Assembly (NCBI GenBank): GCA_029953615.1
Contig: CP124529.1
Location: 3,596,501-3,660,500, forward strand
Length of the DNA stretch: 64,000 bases
Direction of reading: 5' to 3'
Origin: Pseudomonas putida
GTDB lineage: Bacteria > Pseudomonadota > Gammaproteobacteria > Pseudomonadales > Pseudomonadaceae
Position 1 is the stretch's first letter. The number at the start of each line of letters is the position of its first letter. Made by a program: the position numbers and the translations under genes. The notes under the pieces were generated by a model. That model saw only the letters and a program-made list of their open reading frames with translations, did no database searches and was not told the origin of the DNA. Positions 48,500-56,791 of the stretch are shown one piece after another.

Positions 48500-49618
48500 T
48501 CAACTGACCTTCAATGCCTCCCTGGCCCGCTGCGTGGTATGCATGGGTTGCGGCTTGGCCCAGTTCTCCGGCAGGTTGATGAAGTCCACCAGCTCGCGCA
48601 GCCTGCCCTGATCCCGGCCATTGAAGGCAAATGACAAACGGGTCAGGTGGCTGAAATTGCCCACTTCGTGCTCGGCGCTGCTATCAGGTTGCTGGTGATA
48701 CTTGCCACTCAGGCGCAAGTCGGCAAAGCCTTCCTGGATGTCATACAGCGCCGCCTCGCTGAGCGGGTGCTGCATGCGGATCACGAACTGGTTTTTCAGC
48801 CACCGGCTGGAGTGGTAGTTGCTGTAGAACTGGTTGATTTCCTCCACTGCCTCGTCAGCGCTGTGCACCAGGCGCAACAGTTTCAGGTCGCTGGGGAGGA
48901 TGTAGCGGTTTTCCTCCAGTTGGCTGCTGATGAAGTCCAGGCAGTCGCGCCAGAAGCTGCCGCCTGGCGAATCCAGCAGCACCACCGGTACCAGCGGGCT
49001 CTTGCCGGTCTGGATCAGGGTCAGCACCTCCAGCGCTTCATCCAGGGTGCCGAAACCGCCTGGGCACAGCACCAGGGCATCGGCCTCCTTGACGAAGAAC
49101 AGCTTGCGGATGAAGAAAAAGTGGAACGGCAGCAGCTTGTCGGTGCCGTCCACCGTGGGGTTGGCATGTTGTTCGAAGGGCAGGGTGATGTTGAAACCCA
49201 GGCTGTGGTCGCTGCCGGCGCCTTCGTGGGCAGCAGCCATGATACCGCCGCCGGCGCCGGTGATGACCATCAGGTCGGAGCGCGCCAGGGTTGCGCCCAG
49301 TTCGCGGGCCAGGGCGTACATCGGGTGTTCCAGCGGGGTGCGCGCCGAGCCGAACACGGTTACCTTGCGTCGGCCCTTGTAGCGTTCCAGGGTGCGGAAC
49401 GAATGGTCCAGTTCGCGCAGGGCCTGAAGAGTGATCTTGGCGCTCCAGCGGTCGGTGTCGTCATGGGCCATGCGCAGGACGGTCAGCATCATGTCGCGGT
49501 ACAGCGGCAGGTTGGGGCTGTTCGGTGCCACCAGTTGCAATTGTGCGTCGATGTTGCTCAGGTCGATGTTGTTGTCGCGGAAGTGGCTGAACAGCAGTTC
49601 ACTCGATTGGTAAGGCAT
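48500..49618 (-). CDS. LOG-family (TIGR00730-like) nucleotide hydrolase-like protein
   Basis: Cytosolic protein of 372 residues with a LOG/lysine-decarboxylase-like Rossmann domain in the centre: KVTVFGSARTP (about residues 85-95), ITGAGGGIMAAAHEGA (about 118-133) and CPGGFGTLDEALEV (about 185-198). These two glycine-rich motifs define the family, which cleaves nucleoside 5'-monophosphates to base and ribose 5-phosphate in characterised members (LOG, PpnN). Flanking N- and C-terminal regions of about 80 and 120 residues resemble no motif I recognise. True substrate unknown. Older databases often mislabel such proteins lysine decarboxylases. Confidence 0.82.
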   Translation of the reverse strand: MPYQSSELLFSHFRDNNIDLSNIDAQLQLVAPNSPNLPLYRDMMLTVLRMAHDDTDRWSAKITLQALRELDHSFRTLERYKGRRKVTVFGSARTPLEHPMYALARELGATLARSDLMVITGAGGGIMAAAHEGAGSDHSLGFNITLPFEQHANPTVDGTDKLLPFHFFFIRKLFFVKEADALVLCPGGFGTLDEALEVLTLIQTGKSPLVPVVLLDSPGGSFWRDCLDFISSQLEENRYILPSDLKLLRLVHSADEAVEEINQFYSNYHSSRWLKNQFVIRMQHPLSEAALYDIQEGFADLRLSGKYHQQPDSSAEHEVGNFSHLTRLSFAFNGRDQGRLRELVDFINLPENWAKPQPMHTTQRAREALKVS

Positions 49619-49779
49619 GCAACGTCTCCTTCTGCACCAATACCTCTGACCTCAATCTAGACCCTCGCGCTCAATTGTGCCGGGCTGTTCGGCACAGCCG
49701 CTCGTCGGCATGCAGCCACGGCGAGTACGGGTTTGGTTAACTGGTTAAAGCGAAACGTGTCGATGCAGGAGGTGGCGGT

Positions 49780-49989
49780 ATGCATCGCTTGGTCATCGAA
49801 GTGGACCGGCAGCTTTACGAGCAGCTGGAGAATGCGGCCCAGATGCATCACCTGAGCCTGGAGGCCGAGTGCCGGCGCAGGTTGTCGGGCCTGGAGTGCC
49901 AGTCGTGCTACCTGCAGGCGCTGCTGGCAGAGATGCGCGCCGATGCCGCTGAAGGGCGCTGGCGCGCCCGTGAAGACGAGAAGGCGTAG
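49780..49989 (+). CDS. Small ribbon-helix-helix-like protein
   Basis: A 69-residue protein with a very good ribosome-binding site (AGGAGGTG, 49767-49774). Residues 1-38 look like an Arc/MetJ-type ribbon-helix-helix fold: a short strand HRLVIEVDRQLYEQL, helix, then LSLEAECRRRLSG. Such folds occur in FitA-type antitoxins and small regulators. The C-terminal half is charged (LLAEMRADAAEGRWRARED). No toxin gene is adjacent: the next gene is on the opposite strand. Function unknown; DNA binding is inferred only. Confidence 0.65.
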   Translation: MHRLVIEVDRQLYEQLENAAQMHHLSLEAECRRRLSGLECQSCYLQALLAEMRADAAEGRWRAREDEKA

Positions 49990-50003
49990 CGATTTGAGGT
50001 TGG

Positions 50004-50423
50004 TTACTTCTTCTTGTTGCCGGCCACGCAGCTGGCATTGTCGAACGCCTGGTCCATGATCGGCTGGTTGCTCTTGTATACCGTGAAGCGGTAGACCATC
50101 ACCGCGCCTTTGGACATCAGGTTGCGGAAACCGCTGTTGCGGCAGACGCTGTCACCCAGCTGGCTGCGTACCTGTTCGGGGTTGGCCTGCATGCGCGCAG
50201 CATGCTCCTGGCGCACGCTCAGGTGGTTGACCAGCGCCTTGCCTTCCACTGTGTAACCTTGGTCGAGGATGTCCTCGTTGATGGCTCGCGGGGTGCCGAC
50301 ACTGCTCTCTTTGGCAACCTTCTGCAGCATGTTGTTCAGGTCGTATTCCTGCTTGGAAGCCGCCTGGGCTGCCAGGGGCAGGGCGAGCAACAGGCTCAGG
50401 GCGGGGACGATACGGCGCAGCAT
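50004..50423 (-). CDS. PA3611-like secreted protein (quorum-sensing-regulated virulence-factor family)
   Basis: Small periplasmic or secreted protein of 139 residues. A signal peptide (MLRRIVPALSLLLALPLAAQA) is cleaved before ASKQEYDLNN. The mature part has two cysteines (in SVCRNSG and NASCVAG) likely forming a disulfide, and a Lys-rich tail. It resembles the family named after PA3611 of P. aeruginosa, which sits in the same neighbourhood; this is from memory. I start it at 50423, where AGGAGAG precedes the ATG, rather than 36 bases further upstream. Its biochemical role is not known. Confidence 0.72.
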   Translation of the reverse strand: MLRRIVPALSLLLALPLAAQAASKQEYDLNNMLQKVAKESSVGTPRAINEDILDQGYTVEGKALVNHLSVRQEHAARMQANPEQVRSQLGDSVCRNSGFRNLMSKGAVMVYRFTVYKSNQPIMDQAFDNASCVAGNKKK

Positions 50424-50645
50424 GAATCTCTCCTGGTTCGATGACTGGCGCTTTGACATGCGCGGGTCGACGGCGTTCCCTGAAAATCGCGCAGGCGCGA
50501 GGCTGGGGGACGGTAAAAACAGCGATTATAGGGACCGCGCCGCCACCTGCACAGCAATTGCCCCCTGTTCTGGTAGACTGGTGCCCTTAGTTTTCACCCG
50601 AGTCATCCTTGTGTCCATTCCCAACCTGTCCAGAGGCCTGCCGGC

Positions 50646-51356
50646 ATGAGCCATGCGGTAGCGCACCTGCGCGCCGAACGCCTGGCGCGCAGCAACAAGC
50701 CCTTCATCGCCCGTGGTTCGCGTGCCGAGCGCTGCCCAGATTGCCGGGTCATCGCCACGCATTGCCTGTGCGCCTGGAAGCCCCGGGTGCAGGCCGAGTC
50801 CGGGATGTGCCTGCTGATGCATGACACCGAGCCGCTGAAGCCCACCAATACCGGCTGGCTGATCGCCGACCTGATCGAGGACACCTCGGCCTTCGGCTGG
50901 CTGCGCACGTCGGTCGACGAACGCTTGCTGGCCTTGCTGGACGACCCGCGCTGGCAGCCGTACATCGTCTTCCCCGGCGAATTCGTTGCCCCGCAGCGGG
51001 TGGTCAGCGAGGTGGTGCGCGAGCCAGGCAAGCGCCCGCTGTTCATCCTGCTGGATGCCACCTGGACCGAAGCACGCAAGATGTTCCGCAAAAGCCCGTA
51101 CCTTGACCGCTTCCCGGTTTTGAGCCTGCAGGCCGAGCAGATGTCCCGCTACCGCCTGCGCCGCTCCAGGCGCGACGATCACTTCTGCACCGCGGAAGTC
51201 GCGGCCATGTGCCTGGAGCTGGCCGGTGATACACGGGCTTCGCAGGCGCTGGACGCCTACCTGGATGTGTTCAGCCTGCATTACCTGAGCGGCAAGCGGC
51301 GCCTGCCGCTGGACGAGCAGGACGACACCCACCAGCGTTTGCATACCTTCCTATAG
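50646..51356 (+). CDS. DTW-domain protein, TapT-type tRNA aminocarboxypropyltransferase
   Basis: Predicted enzyme transferring the 3-amino-3-carboxypropyl group of S-adenosylmethionine to a tRNA uridine (acp3U), by similarity to E. coli TapT (YfiP). The 236-residue product has four N-terminal cysteines in a zinc-site-like cluster (CPDCRVIATHCLCAW, about residues 32-46), the MHDTEPLKPTNTG segment and the family motif LLDATWTEARKMFRKSPYL (about 136-154). A conserved SRYRLRR follows. It lies before erdR, as in other pseudomonads. Confidence 0.85.
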   Translation: MSHAVAHLRAERLARSNKPFIARGSRAERCPDCRVIATHCLCAWKPRVQAESGMCLLMHDTEPLKPTNTGWLIADLIEDTSAFGWLRTSVDERLLALLDDPRWQPYIVFPGEFVAPQRVVSEVVREPGKRPLFILLDATWTEARKMFRKSPYLDRFPVLSLQAEQMSRYRLRRSRRDDHFCTAEVAAMCLELAGDTRASQALDAYLDVFSLHYLSGKRRLPLDEQDDTHQRLHTFL

Positions 51357-51434
51357 TCCAAGGGGCACAACCCCTGCTTTGGTTCATAATGACCCTTACC
51401 CGAGTGCCCGACACAGAACAGGATCCCCAGATCG

Positions 51435-52085
51435 ATGGCCACTTACGAAATCCTGATTGCCGATGACCACCCGCTGTTCCGTGGCGCTTTGCGCCAGGCC
51501 GTTACCCTCGGCCTGGGCCCGGATGTACGCCTGGTTGAAGTCGCCAGCATTGCCGAACTGGAAACCCGCCTGAGCGAAAAAGCCGACTGGGACCTGGTGT
51601 TGCTGGACTTGAACATGCCGGGTGCCTACGGTTTTTCCGGGCTGGTGTTGCTGCGCGGGCAATACCCGCAGATCCCAGTGGTGATGGTATCGGCGCAGGA
51701 AGAGGCCGCAGTGGTGGTCAAGTCCCGCGAGTTCGGCGCCAGTGGCTTCATTCCCAAGTCGAGCACCCTGGAAGTGATCCAGGATGCGGTGCGCAAGGTG
51801 CTCGATGGCGAGGTCTGGTGGCCGCCGCAGGCGTTCGAAAAGGTCGATGTCTCGGCCGAGGCCAAGGCTGCCAGCGAAGGCCTGGCCAGCCTCACGCCGC
51901 AACAGTTCCGCGTGCTGACCATGGTCTGTGAAGGCTTGCTGAACAAGCAGATCGCCTATGAGCTGAACGTCTCGGAAGCGACCATCAAAGCCCACGTGAC
52001 CGCGATCTTCCGCAAGCTGGGTGTGCGTACCCGCACCCAGGCCGCGTTGCTGCTGCAACAACTTGAATCGGTTGCCAGTAGCTGA
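51435..52085 (+). CDS. erdR: LuxR-type response regulator ErdR
   Basis: Two-component response regulator of the NarL/FixJ class. The 216-residue product has a receiver domain (about residues 5-125) with IADDHPLFRG, the phosphoacceptor Asp about 58 in VLLDLNMPG, and the switch Lys in FIPKSSTLE, followed by a LuxR helix-turn-helix (LTPQQFRVLTMVCEGLLNKQ then IAYELNVSEATIKAHVTAI). In pseudomonads this regulator (ErdR) is part of the ethanol-oxidation control cascade. No histidine kinase is adjacent, so it is an orphan here; the name rests on sequence recall and synteny. Confidence 0.82.
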   Translation: MATYEILIADDHPLFRGALRQAVTLGLGPDVRLVEVASIAELETRLSEKADWDLVLLDLNMPGAYGFSGLVLLRGQYPQIPVVMVSAQEEAAVVVKSREFGASGFIPKSSTLEVIQDAVRKVLDGEVWWPPQAFEKVDVSAEAKAASEGLASLTPQQFRVLTMVCEGLLNKQIAYELNVSEATIKAHVTAIFRKLGVRTRTQAALLLQQLESVASS

Positions 52086-52158
52086 GTGCACCTGGCTTCA
52101 CGCTTTTTTGACCCGAGCCGGTCTAGTCTGCTGGCCTTTCCGTTGTGAAGTGACTCAC

Positions 52159-52524
52159 ATGACATCGCCATTCAAGGGCCAGACCGGCCTCAAACGTATC
52201 TTCAACGCCGCTGGCTATTCGCTGGACGGCCTGCGTGCCGCTTTCAAGGGCGAGGCCGCGTTCCGCCAACTGGTGCTGCTCAATGTGCTGCTGGTCCCGA
52301 TCGCCTTCTGGCTGCCGGTCAGCCGTGCGGAGCGGGCGATCATGATCGCCGTTTGCCTGTTGGGCTTGATCGTCGAACTGTTCAACTCGGCTGTGGAGGC
52401 CGCGATCGACCGCATTTCGCTGGAGCGTCACCCGCTGTCGAAAAATGCCAAGGACATGGGCAGCGCCGCGCAACTGGTGGCACTGACCATGGTGGCGCTG
52501 GTGTGGGGTGTGATCCTGCTTTAA
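52159..52524 (+). CDS. dgkA: Diacylglycerol kinase DgkA
   Basis: Small trimeric inner-membrane enzyme that phosphorylates diacylglycerol, recycling it into phospholipid synthesis. The 121-residue product has three membrane helices and the family motif VELFNSAVEAAIDR (about residues 71-84), with the catalytic Glu region, plus GEAAFRQ near the N terminus. I start it at the ATG at 52159; an upstream extension overlaps erdR. It converges with finR, whose stop lies within its final bases. Confidence 0.94.
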   Translation: MTSPFKGQTGLKRIFNAAGYSLDGLRAAFKGEAAFRQLVLLNVLLVPIAFWLPVSRAERAIMIAVCLLGLIVELFNSAVEAAIDRISLERHPLSKNAKDMGSAAQLVALTMVALVWGVILL

Positions 52525-53447
52525 GCGATCGGTGGCAAAACGATTTCGTCACTGCGGGTAAAGCCCGCGGTGAAGTTGCGGCATAGCTCAAGAAACTCAC
52601 GCATGGCCGAGGTCTGGTACTTCTGTTTGTGCCAGATGAAGTAGAACTGACGCATCAGGTCCAGCTCCGGGGTTTCCACCGGTACCAGGCTGCCACGGCG
52701 GAAGGCGTCACGCAGGGCCAGGCGTGAAATGCAACCGATGCCCAGGCCCGACTCCACCGCGCGCTTGATTGCTTCGGTGTGTTCCAGCTCCAGGCGGATA
52801 TTGAGGTTGGCGCGGTGGTGGCGCATGGCCTGGTCGAAGGTCAGACGCGTGCCCGAGCCCTGTTCGCGCAGGATCCAGGCTTCTTGCGAGAGGTTTTCGA
52901 TATCGGCACGGCCCAGCTTGGCCAGCGGGTGCTGCGGGGCGCAGAACACTACCAGTTCGTCTTCGACCCACGGCTGCACTTCCAGGTCCGGGTGGTTGCA
53001 GTCACCTTCGATCAGACCCAGGTCAATTTCGTAGTGCGCGACCTGTTGCACAATATGTGCAGTGTTCTGTACATGCAGCTTTACCTGGCTTTCCGGGTGG
53101 GTCTGCATGAAGCTGCCGATCAGCAGGGTGGCCAGGTAGTTGCCGATGGTCAACGTGGCACCGACCGACAGCGAACCGAAACCGGACTTGCCGTTGAGCA
53201 GGTCTTCGATTTCCTTGGCCTGGTCGAGCAGGGCTACCGCTTGTGGCAACAGTTGATGGCCCAGGGCGTTGAGGGCCAGGCGTTTGCCGGCACGGTCGAA
53301 CAACTGGCAGCTCGATTGCCGCTCCAGTTCGGTGATGGAGGTACTGGCGGCCGACTGCGACAAGGCCAGCAGGCTAGCGGCCCGAGAGACGCTTTGGTGC
53401 TGGGCCACGGCAACGAAGACTTGCAGTTGACGAAGTGTAAATCGCAT
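52521..53447 (-). CDS. finR: LysR-family regulator FinR
   Basis: Transcription activator of 308 residues with an N-terminal helix-turn-helix (LRQLQVFVAVAQHQSVSRAA, about residues 4-23, and LLALSQSAASTSITELERQ) and a LysR effector domain. In P. putida FinR is required for superoxide-induced expression of the divergent fprA (established for KT2440). The divergent pairing here, 121 bases apart, supports the name. The ATG at 53447 fits the family N terminus MRFTLRQLQVF; a 25-residue extension is rejected. It overlaps the end of dgkA by four bases. Confidence 0.88.
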   Translation of the reverse strand: MRFTLRQLQVFVAVAQHQSVSRAASLLALSQSAASTSITELERQSSCQLFDRAGKRLALNALGHQLLPQAVALLDQAKEIEDLLNGKSGFGSLSVGATLTIGNYLATLLIGSFMQTHPESQVKLHVQNTAHIVQQVAHYEIDLGLIEGDCNHPDLEVQPWVEDELVVFCAPQHPLAKLGRADIENLSQEAWILREQGSGTRLTFDQAMRHHRANLNIRLELEHTEAIKRAVESGLGIGCISRLALRDAFRRGSLVPVETPELDLMRQFYFIWHKQKYQTSAMREFLELCRNFTAGFTRSDEIVLPPIA

Positions 53448-53459
53448 ATCGATATAACC

Positions 53460-53513
53460 GATAACACATATCTTGATAATCCAGTTAACAGATATTGTCG
53501 CTGCCCCTAAACT
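53460..53513 (+). promoter_or_regulatory. finR-fprA intergenic control region with fprA promoter
   Basis: TTAACA (53485-53490) and TAAACT (53508-53513) are spaced by 17 bases, a good sigma-70 promoter for fprA. Just upstream is GATA-N5-TATC (53460-53472), and an ATATCGATAT palindrome (53446-53455) overlaps the finR start; both are candidate LysR-type binding sites. FinR binding is inferred. Confidence 0.55.
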
Positions 53514-53568
53514 ATCGCGCAACTGCGCGTCTTGCGCGCGCCGCGTCTTTCTTCAGGAGCCCCATTAG

Positions 53569-54348
53569 ATGAGCAACATGAACCACGAACGTGTCCTCAG
53601 TGTTCACCACTGGAACGACACCCTGTTCAGCTTCAAGTGCACCCGCGACCCGGGCCTGCGCTTCGAGAACGGTCAGTTCGTGATGATCGGCCTGCAACAG
53701 GACAACGGCCGTCCGCTCATGCGCGCCTATTCCATCGCTTCGCCGAACTGGGAAGAGCACCTGGAGTTCTTCAGCATCAAGGTGCCGGACGGCCCGCTGA
53801 CCTCGCAGCTGCAGCACCTGAAGGAAGGCGACGAGATCATCATCAGCAAGAAGCCTACCGGTACCCTGGTACTCGACGACCTGAACCCGGGCAAGCACCT
53901 GTACCTGCTGAGCACCGGTACTGGCCTGGCGCCGTTCATGAGTGTCATCCAGGACCCGGAAACCTACGAGCGCTTCGAGAAAGTGATCCTGGTGCACGGC
54001 GTGCGCTACGTGAACGAAGTGGCCTACCGCGAGTTCATCACCGAGCACCTGCCGCAGAACGAGTTCTTCGGTGAGTCGGTTCGCGACAAGCTGATCTACT
54101 ACCCGACCGTGACCCGCGAACCGTTCGAGAACCAGGGCCGCCTGACCGACCTGATGCGTAGCGGCAAACTGTTCAGCGACATCGGCCTGCCACCGATCAA
54201 CCCGCAGGACGACCGCGCGATGATCTGCGGCAGCCCGAGCATGCTCGACGAGACCAGCGAAGTGCTGGACAGCTTCGGCCTGAAGATCTCCCCGCGTATG
54301 CGCGAGCCGGGTGATTACCTGATCGAGCGTGCCTTCGTCGAGAAGTAA
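53569..54348 (+). CDS. fprA: Ferredoxin-NADP+ reductase FprA
   Basis: FAD enzyme exchanging electrons between NADPH and ferredoxin or flavodoxin; supports oxidative-stress repair of iron-sulfur clusters. The 259-residue product shows the FAD-binding MRAYSIASPNWEEHLEF (about residues 50-66), the NADP-binding STGTGLAPFMSVI, and ends in the bacterial subclass tail AFVEK. It is divergent from finR. The P. putida FprA works with several ferredoxins; FdxA in this window is one possible partner. Confidence 0.95.
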   Translation: MSNMNHERVLSVHHWNDTLFSFKCTRDPGLRFENGQFVMIGLQQDNGRPLMRAYSIASPNWEEHLEFFSIKVPDGPLTSQLQHLKEGDEIIISKKPTGTLVLDDLNPGKHLYLLSTGTGLAPFMSVIQDPETYERFEKVILVHGVRYVNEVAYREFITEHLPQNEFFGESVRDKLIYYPTVTREPFENQGRLTDLMRSGKLFSDIGLPPINPQDDRAMICGSPSMLDETSEVLDSFGLKISPRMREPGDYLIERAFVEK

Positions 54349-54368
54349 GGCGCAGGTTGATGCAAAGA

Positions 54369-54394
54369 AGGCGACCCTCGGGTCGCCTTTCTTG
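54369..54394 (+). terminator. fprA terminator
   Basis: GGCGACC-CTC-GGGTCGCC hairpin with flanking AA/TT bases and a short T run, about 20 bases after the fprA stop. A truncated REP hairpin (ttcgcggacttgcccgcgaa) lies at 54429-54448. Confidence 0.82.
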
Positions 54395-54473
54395 TGCCTG
54401 TCATTCGTGAACAGCCTGTTCCGGCCCTTTCGCGGACTTGCCCGCGAAGAGGCCAGTGCTGGCAACTTACAAT

Positions 54474-54968
54474 CTATTCGACGCGCGTCTCGCCGCTATA
54501 CACCAATATCTCCCGACACCGCTTGCACAGGTAACGCCGCCCCTGGCGCACCAGCTTGTGCCGCTGTGCGGTAAACGGGAAGTCGCTCTGCGGGCACGGG
54601 CAGCGGTAGATGTAGCGGGTGGCCACGCGCCGTTGCACTTCGTAGTTGTGGCAACGGTTGGGCGGCAGTTCATACACCCCCCGCATGATCAGCTGCCACT
54701 CCTCGCCATGGGCCTGGATACGGTCGCCGAACAGCTGGTGGGCCACCAGATGTGCCACTTCATGGGCCACGGTCTGGCGCAGGAAGTCTTCCTGGTTTTC
54801 CCGGTAAAGCTGCAGGTTGAAGCGCAGCAGGTTCTGGTGCAGATGGGCGACCCCGGCTTTTTGCCCGCGTAGCTTGAAGCTGACTTCCGGGCGCGGGAAG
54901 GGGCGTTTGAAGAAGGTTTCGGCTTGCTGGTAACAGGTTTCGACGCGTTGTCTGAGCAGCTCGGGCAT
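54474..54968 (-). CDS. SprT-family zinc metallopeptidase-like protein
   Basis: Predicted metalloprotease related to E. coli SprT and the eukaryotic Spartan family. The 164-residue product has the HExxH motif in VAHEVAHLVAHQLFG (about residues 61-75) and a C-terminal zinc-ribbon of four cysteines (YRCPCPQS... and YLCKRCREI). The third zinc ligand is probably the later His in IQAHGEEW. I start it at 54968 with AGGAG about 12 bases upstream; an in-frame ATG at 54995 is an alternative. Substrate unknown. Confidence 0.87.
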   Translation of the reverse strand: MPELLRQRVETCYQQAETFFKRPFPRPEVSFKLRGQKAGVAHLHQNLLRFNLQLYRENQEDFLRQTVAHEVAHLVAHQLFGDRIQAHGEEWQLIMRGVYELPPNRCHNYEVQRRVATRYIYRCPCPQSDFPFTAQRHKLVRQGRRYLCKRCREILVYSGETRVE

Positions 54969-55099
54969 GGCGGGATGGTTCTCCTGACCGGGCATTATGC
55001 CGCAACCCCGGGCAGCCTGCCGAGCCACCGGTCAGTGCACAGCCAGAGGCCGCCTTGCGGCGGCCCCTGGTTGATGCCCCAGTGTTGGTCGAGTCTGTT

Positions 55100-55699
55100 C
55101 TAGTTGGTATAGACGGGCCCCACGCCCAGTCCCCAGATGATCACCGTGGCGGCCATGATCGCCACCAGTACTACAAGGCCCACCGCCAGCACCGAGCTGG
55201 AGAACAGGAAGCCTTCGTCGGACGGTATGTTCATGAACGTCGGCAAACCGACGTACAGCAGGTACACCGTGTAGCAGATGGCGGCAGTGCCAATCAGCAT
55301 GCCCAGCCACAGGTGCGGGTACAGCGCCGCCAGGCCGCCGATGAACAACGGGGTGGCGGTGTAGGTGGCAAAGGCGATGCACTGCGCCATGGATGGGTTG
55401 GCATCGTAGGTGCGGGCCATCCAGTGGATGAACGCCCCCATCACTGCCACCCCGGCAAGCATCGCCAGGTACGACATGATGCTCATCCAGATGGCGCTTT
55501 CCATGGTCAGCATCACCGCTGGCCGGTCGCCGATTACCCAGCCGACCTGGGTCGTACCGATGAACGCCGAAACGGCGGGGATCGCAGCCAGGATCAGGGT
55601 GTGCGTCAGGTACATGTGGCTGATGGTTTCTTCTTCGCCACGAATTTCCCGCCATTCCTGGTCGGGATGGGTAAACAGCCCCACAACGTGATGAATCAT
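55100..55699 (-). CDS. Yip1-family inner membrane protein
   Basis: Integral membrane protein of 199 residues with about five hydrophobic helices. The N-terminal segment MIHHVVGLFTHPDQEWREIR and the following membrane domain match the YIP1 domain of bacterial proteins. GAGAGGAG precedes the ATG at 55699. It stands alone, with 262 bases to ttcA on the other strand. The bacterial family has no settled function; membrane-trafficking roles belong to the eukaryotic members only. Confidence 0.78.
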   Translation of the reverse strand: MIHHVVGLFTHPDQEWREIRGEEETISHMYLTHTLILAAIPAVSAFIGTTQVGWVIGDRPAVMLTMESAIWMSIMSYLAMLAGVAVMGAFIHWMARTYDANPSMAQCIAFATYTATPLFIGGLAALYPHLWLGMLIGTAAICYTVYLLYVGLPTFMNIPSDEGFLFSSSVLAVGLVVLVAIMAATVIIWGLGVGPVYTN

Positions 55700-55961
55700 G
55701 CCGATCACTCCTCTCAATGTTGCCAAACGCCCCCCAGATGGAGCGCAAGCGGCCCTACGCCCGAACACCGAAGCAAGCGGTAATGTGGCCTTATGTCGCA
55801 GTATAGGAAGCCGTTACCCGCATAAACCGTGCTTTTTAGAGCAAATTGCGCTGTAAGGCGCGCTGTTGATTACAACGAAGTCTTTATCGGAATGCCTACA
55901 GCGCCGCCGCGTTTGTGCGTAAAATAGCCGGCTTTTGTCACACCTCGCGGATCCAAGCGCT

Positions 55962-56787
55962 ATGGGCACCCTCTCGGTCAACCAGAACAAACTGCAAAAA
56001 CGCCTGCGTCGTCTCGCCGGCGAAGCCATCACCGACTACAACATGATCGAGGATGGCGACAAGGTCATGGTCTGCCTGTCCGGCGGCAAGGACAGCTACA
56101 CCATGCTCGATGTTCTGCTGCACCTGCAGAAGGTGGCACCGATCAAGTTCGAGATCGTCGCGGTGAACATGGACCAGAAGCAGCCAGGGTTCCCCGAGCA
56201 TGTGCTGCCGGCCTACCTCAAGGAACTCGGTGTCGAGTACCACATCGTCGAGAAGGATACCTACTCGGTGGTCAAGGAGCTGGTGCCCGAGGGCAAGACC
56301 ACCTGCTCGCTGTGCTCGCGTCTGCGCCGTGGCACCTTGTACACCTTCGCTGACGAAATCGGCGCGACCAAGATGGCGCTGGGCCACCACCGCGACGATA
56401 TCGTCGAAACCTTCTTCCTCAACATGTTCTTCAACGGCGCGCTCAAGGGCATGCCGCCGAAGCTGCGCGCCGATGATGGCCGCAACGTGGTGATCCGCCC
56501 GCTGGCCTACTGCCAGCGAAAAGGATATCCAGGCCTACTCGGACATGAAGGAATTCCCGATCATTCCGTGCAACCTGTGCGGTTCGCAGGAAAACCTGCA
56601 GCGCCAGGTGGTCAAGGACATGCTGGTGGAGTGGGAGCGCAAGCACCCGGGGCGTACCGAGAGCATCTTCCGCGCCTTGCAGAACGTGGCACCGTCGCAG
56701 TTGGCCGACCGCAACCTGTTCGATTTCACCAGCCTGAAGATCGACGAAAACGCCACCCCGCGCTTCCTTGACGTGCTGAACATCTGA
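55962..56787 (+). CDS. ttcA: tRNA 2-thiocytidine(32) synthetase TtcA (frameshifted in this sequence)
   Basis: Thiolates C32 of certain tRNAs using ATP and an iron-sulfur cluster. It has the PP-loop [13 protein letters not shown] (about residues 37-49), the cysteines [10 protein letters not shown] (about 113-122) that bind the cluster, and [14 protein letters not shown]. The frame changes at 56514-56515: an extra C turns TAC-TGC-AGC-GAA into TAC-TGC-C-AGC-GAA, so the C-terminal part ([20 protein letters not shown]) is in another frame. Removing it gives 274 residues, normal for the family. A sequence error is likely. Confidence 0.9.
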
Positions 56788-56791
56788 GCCC

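Noticed and set aside
49780..49989. Toxin-antitoxin module around the small RHH-like gene
   Set aside because: No toxin-like gene lies upstream or downstream on the same strand; the next gene encodes a secreted protein on the other strand.
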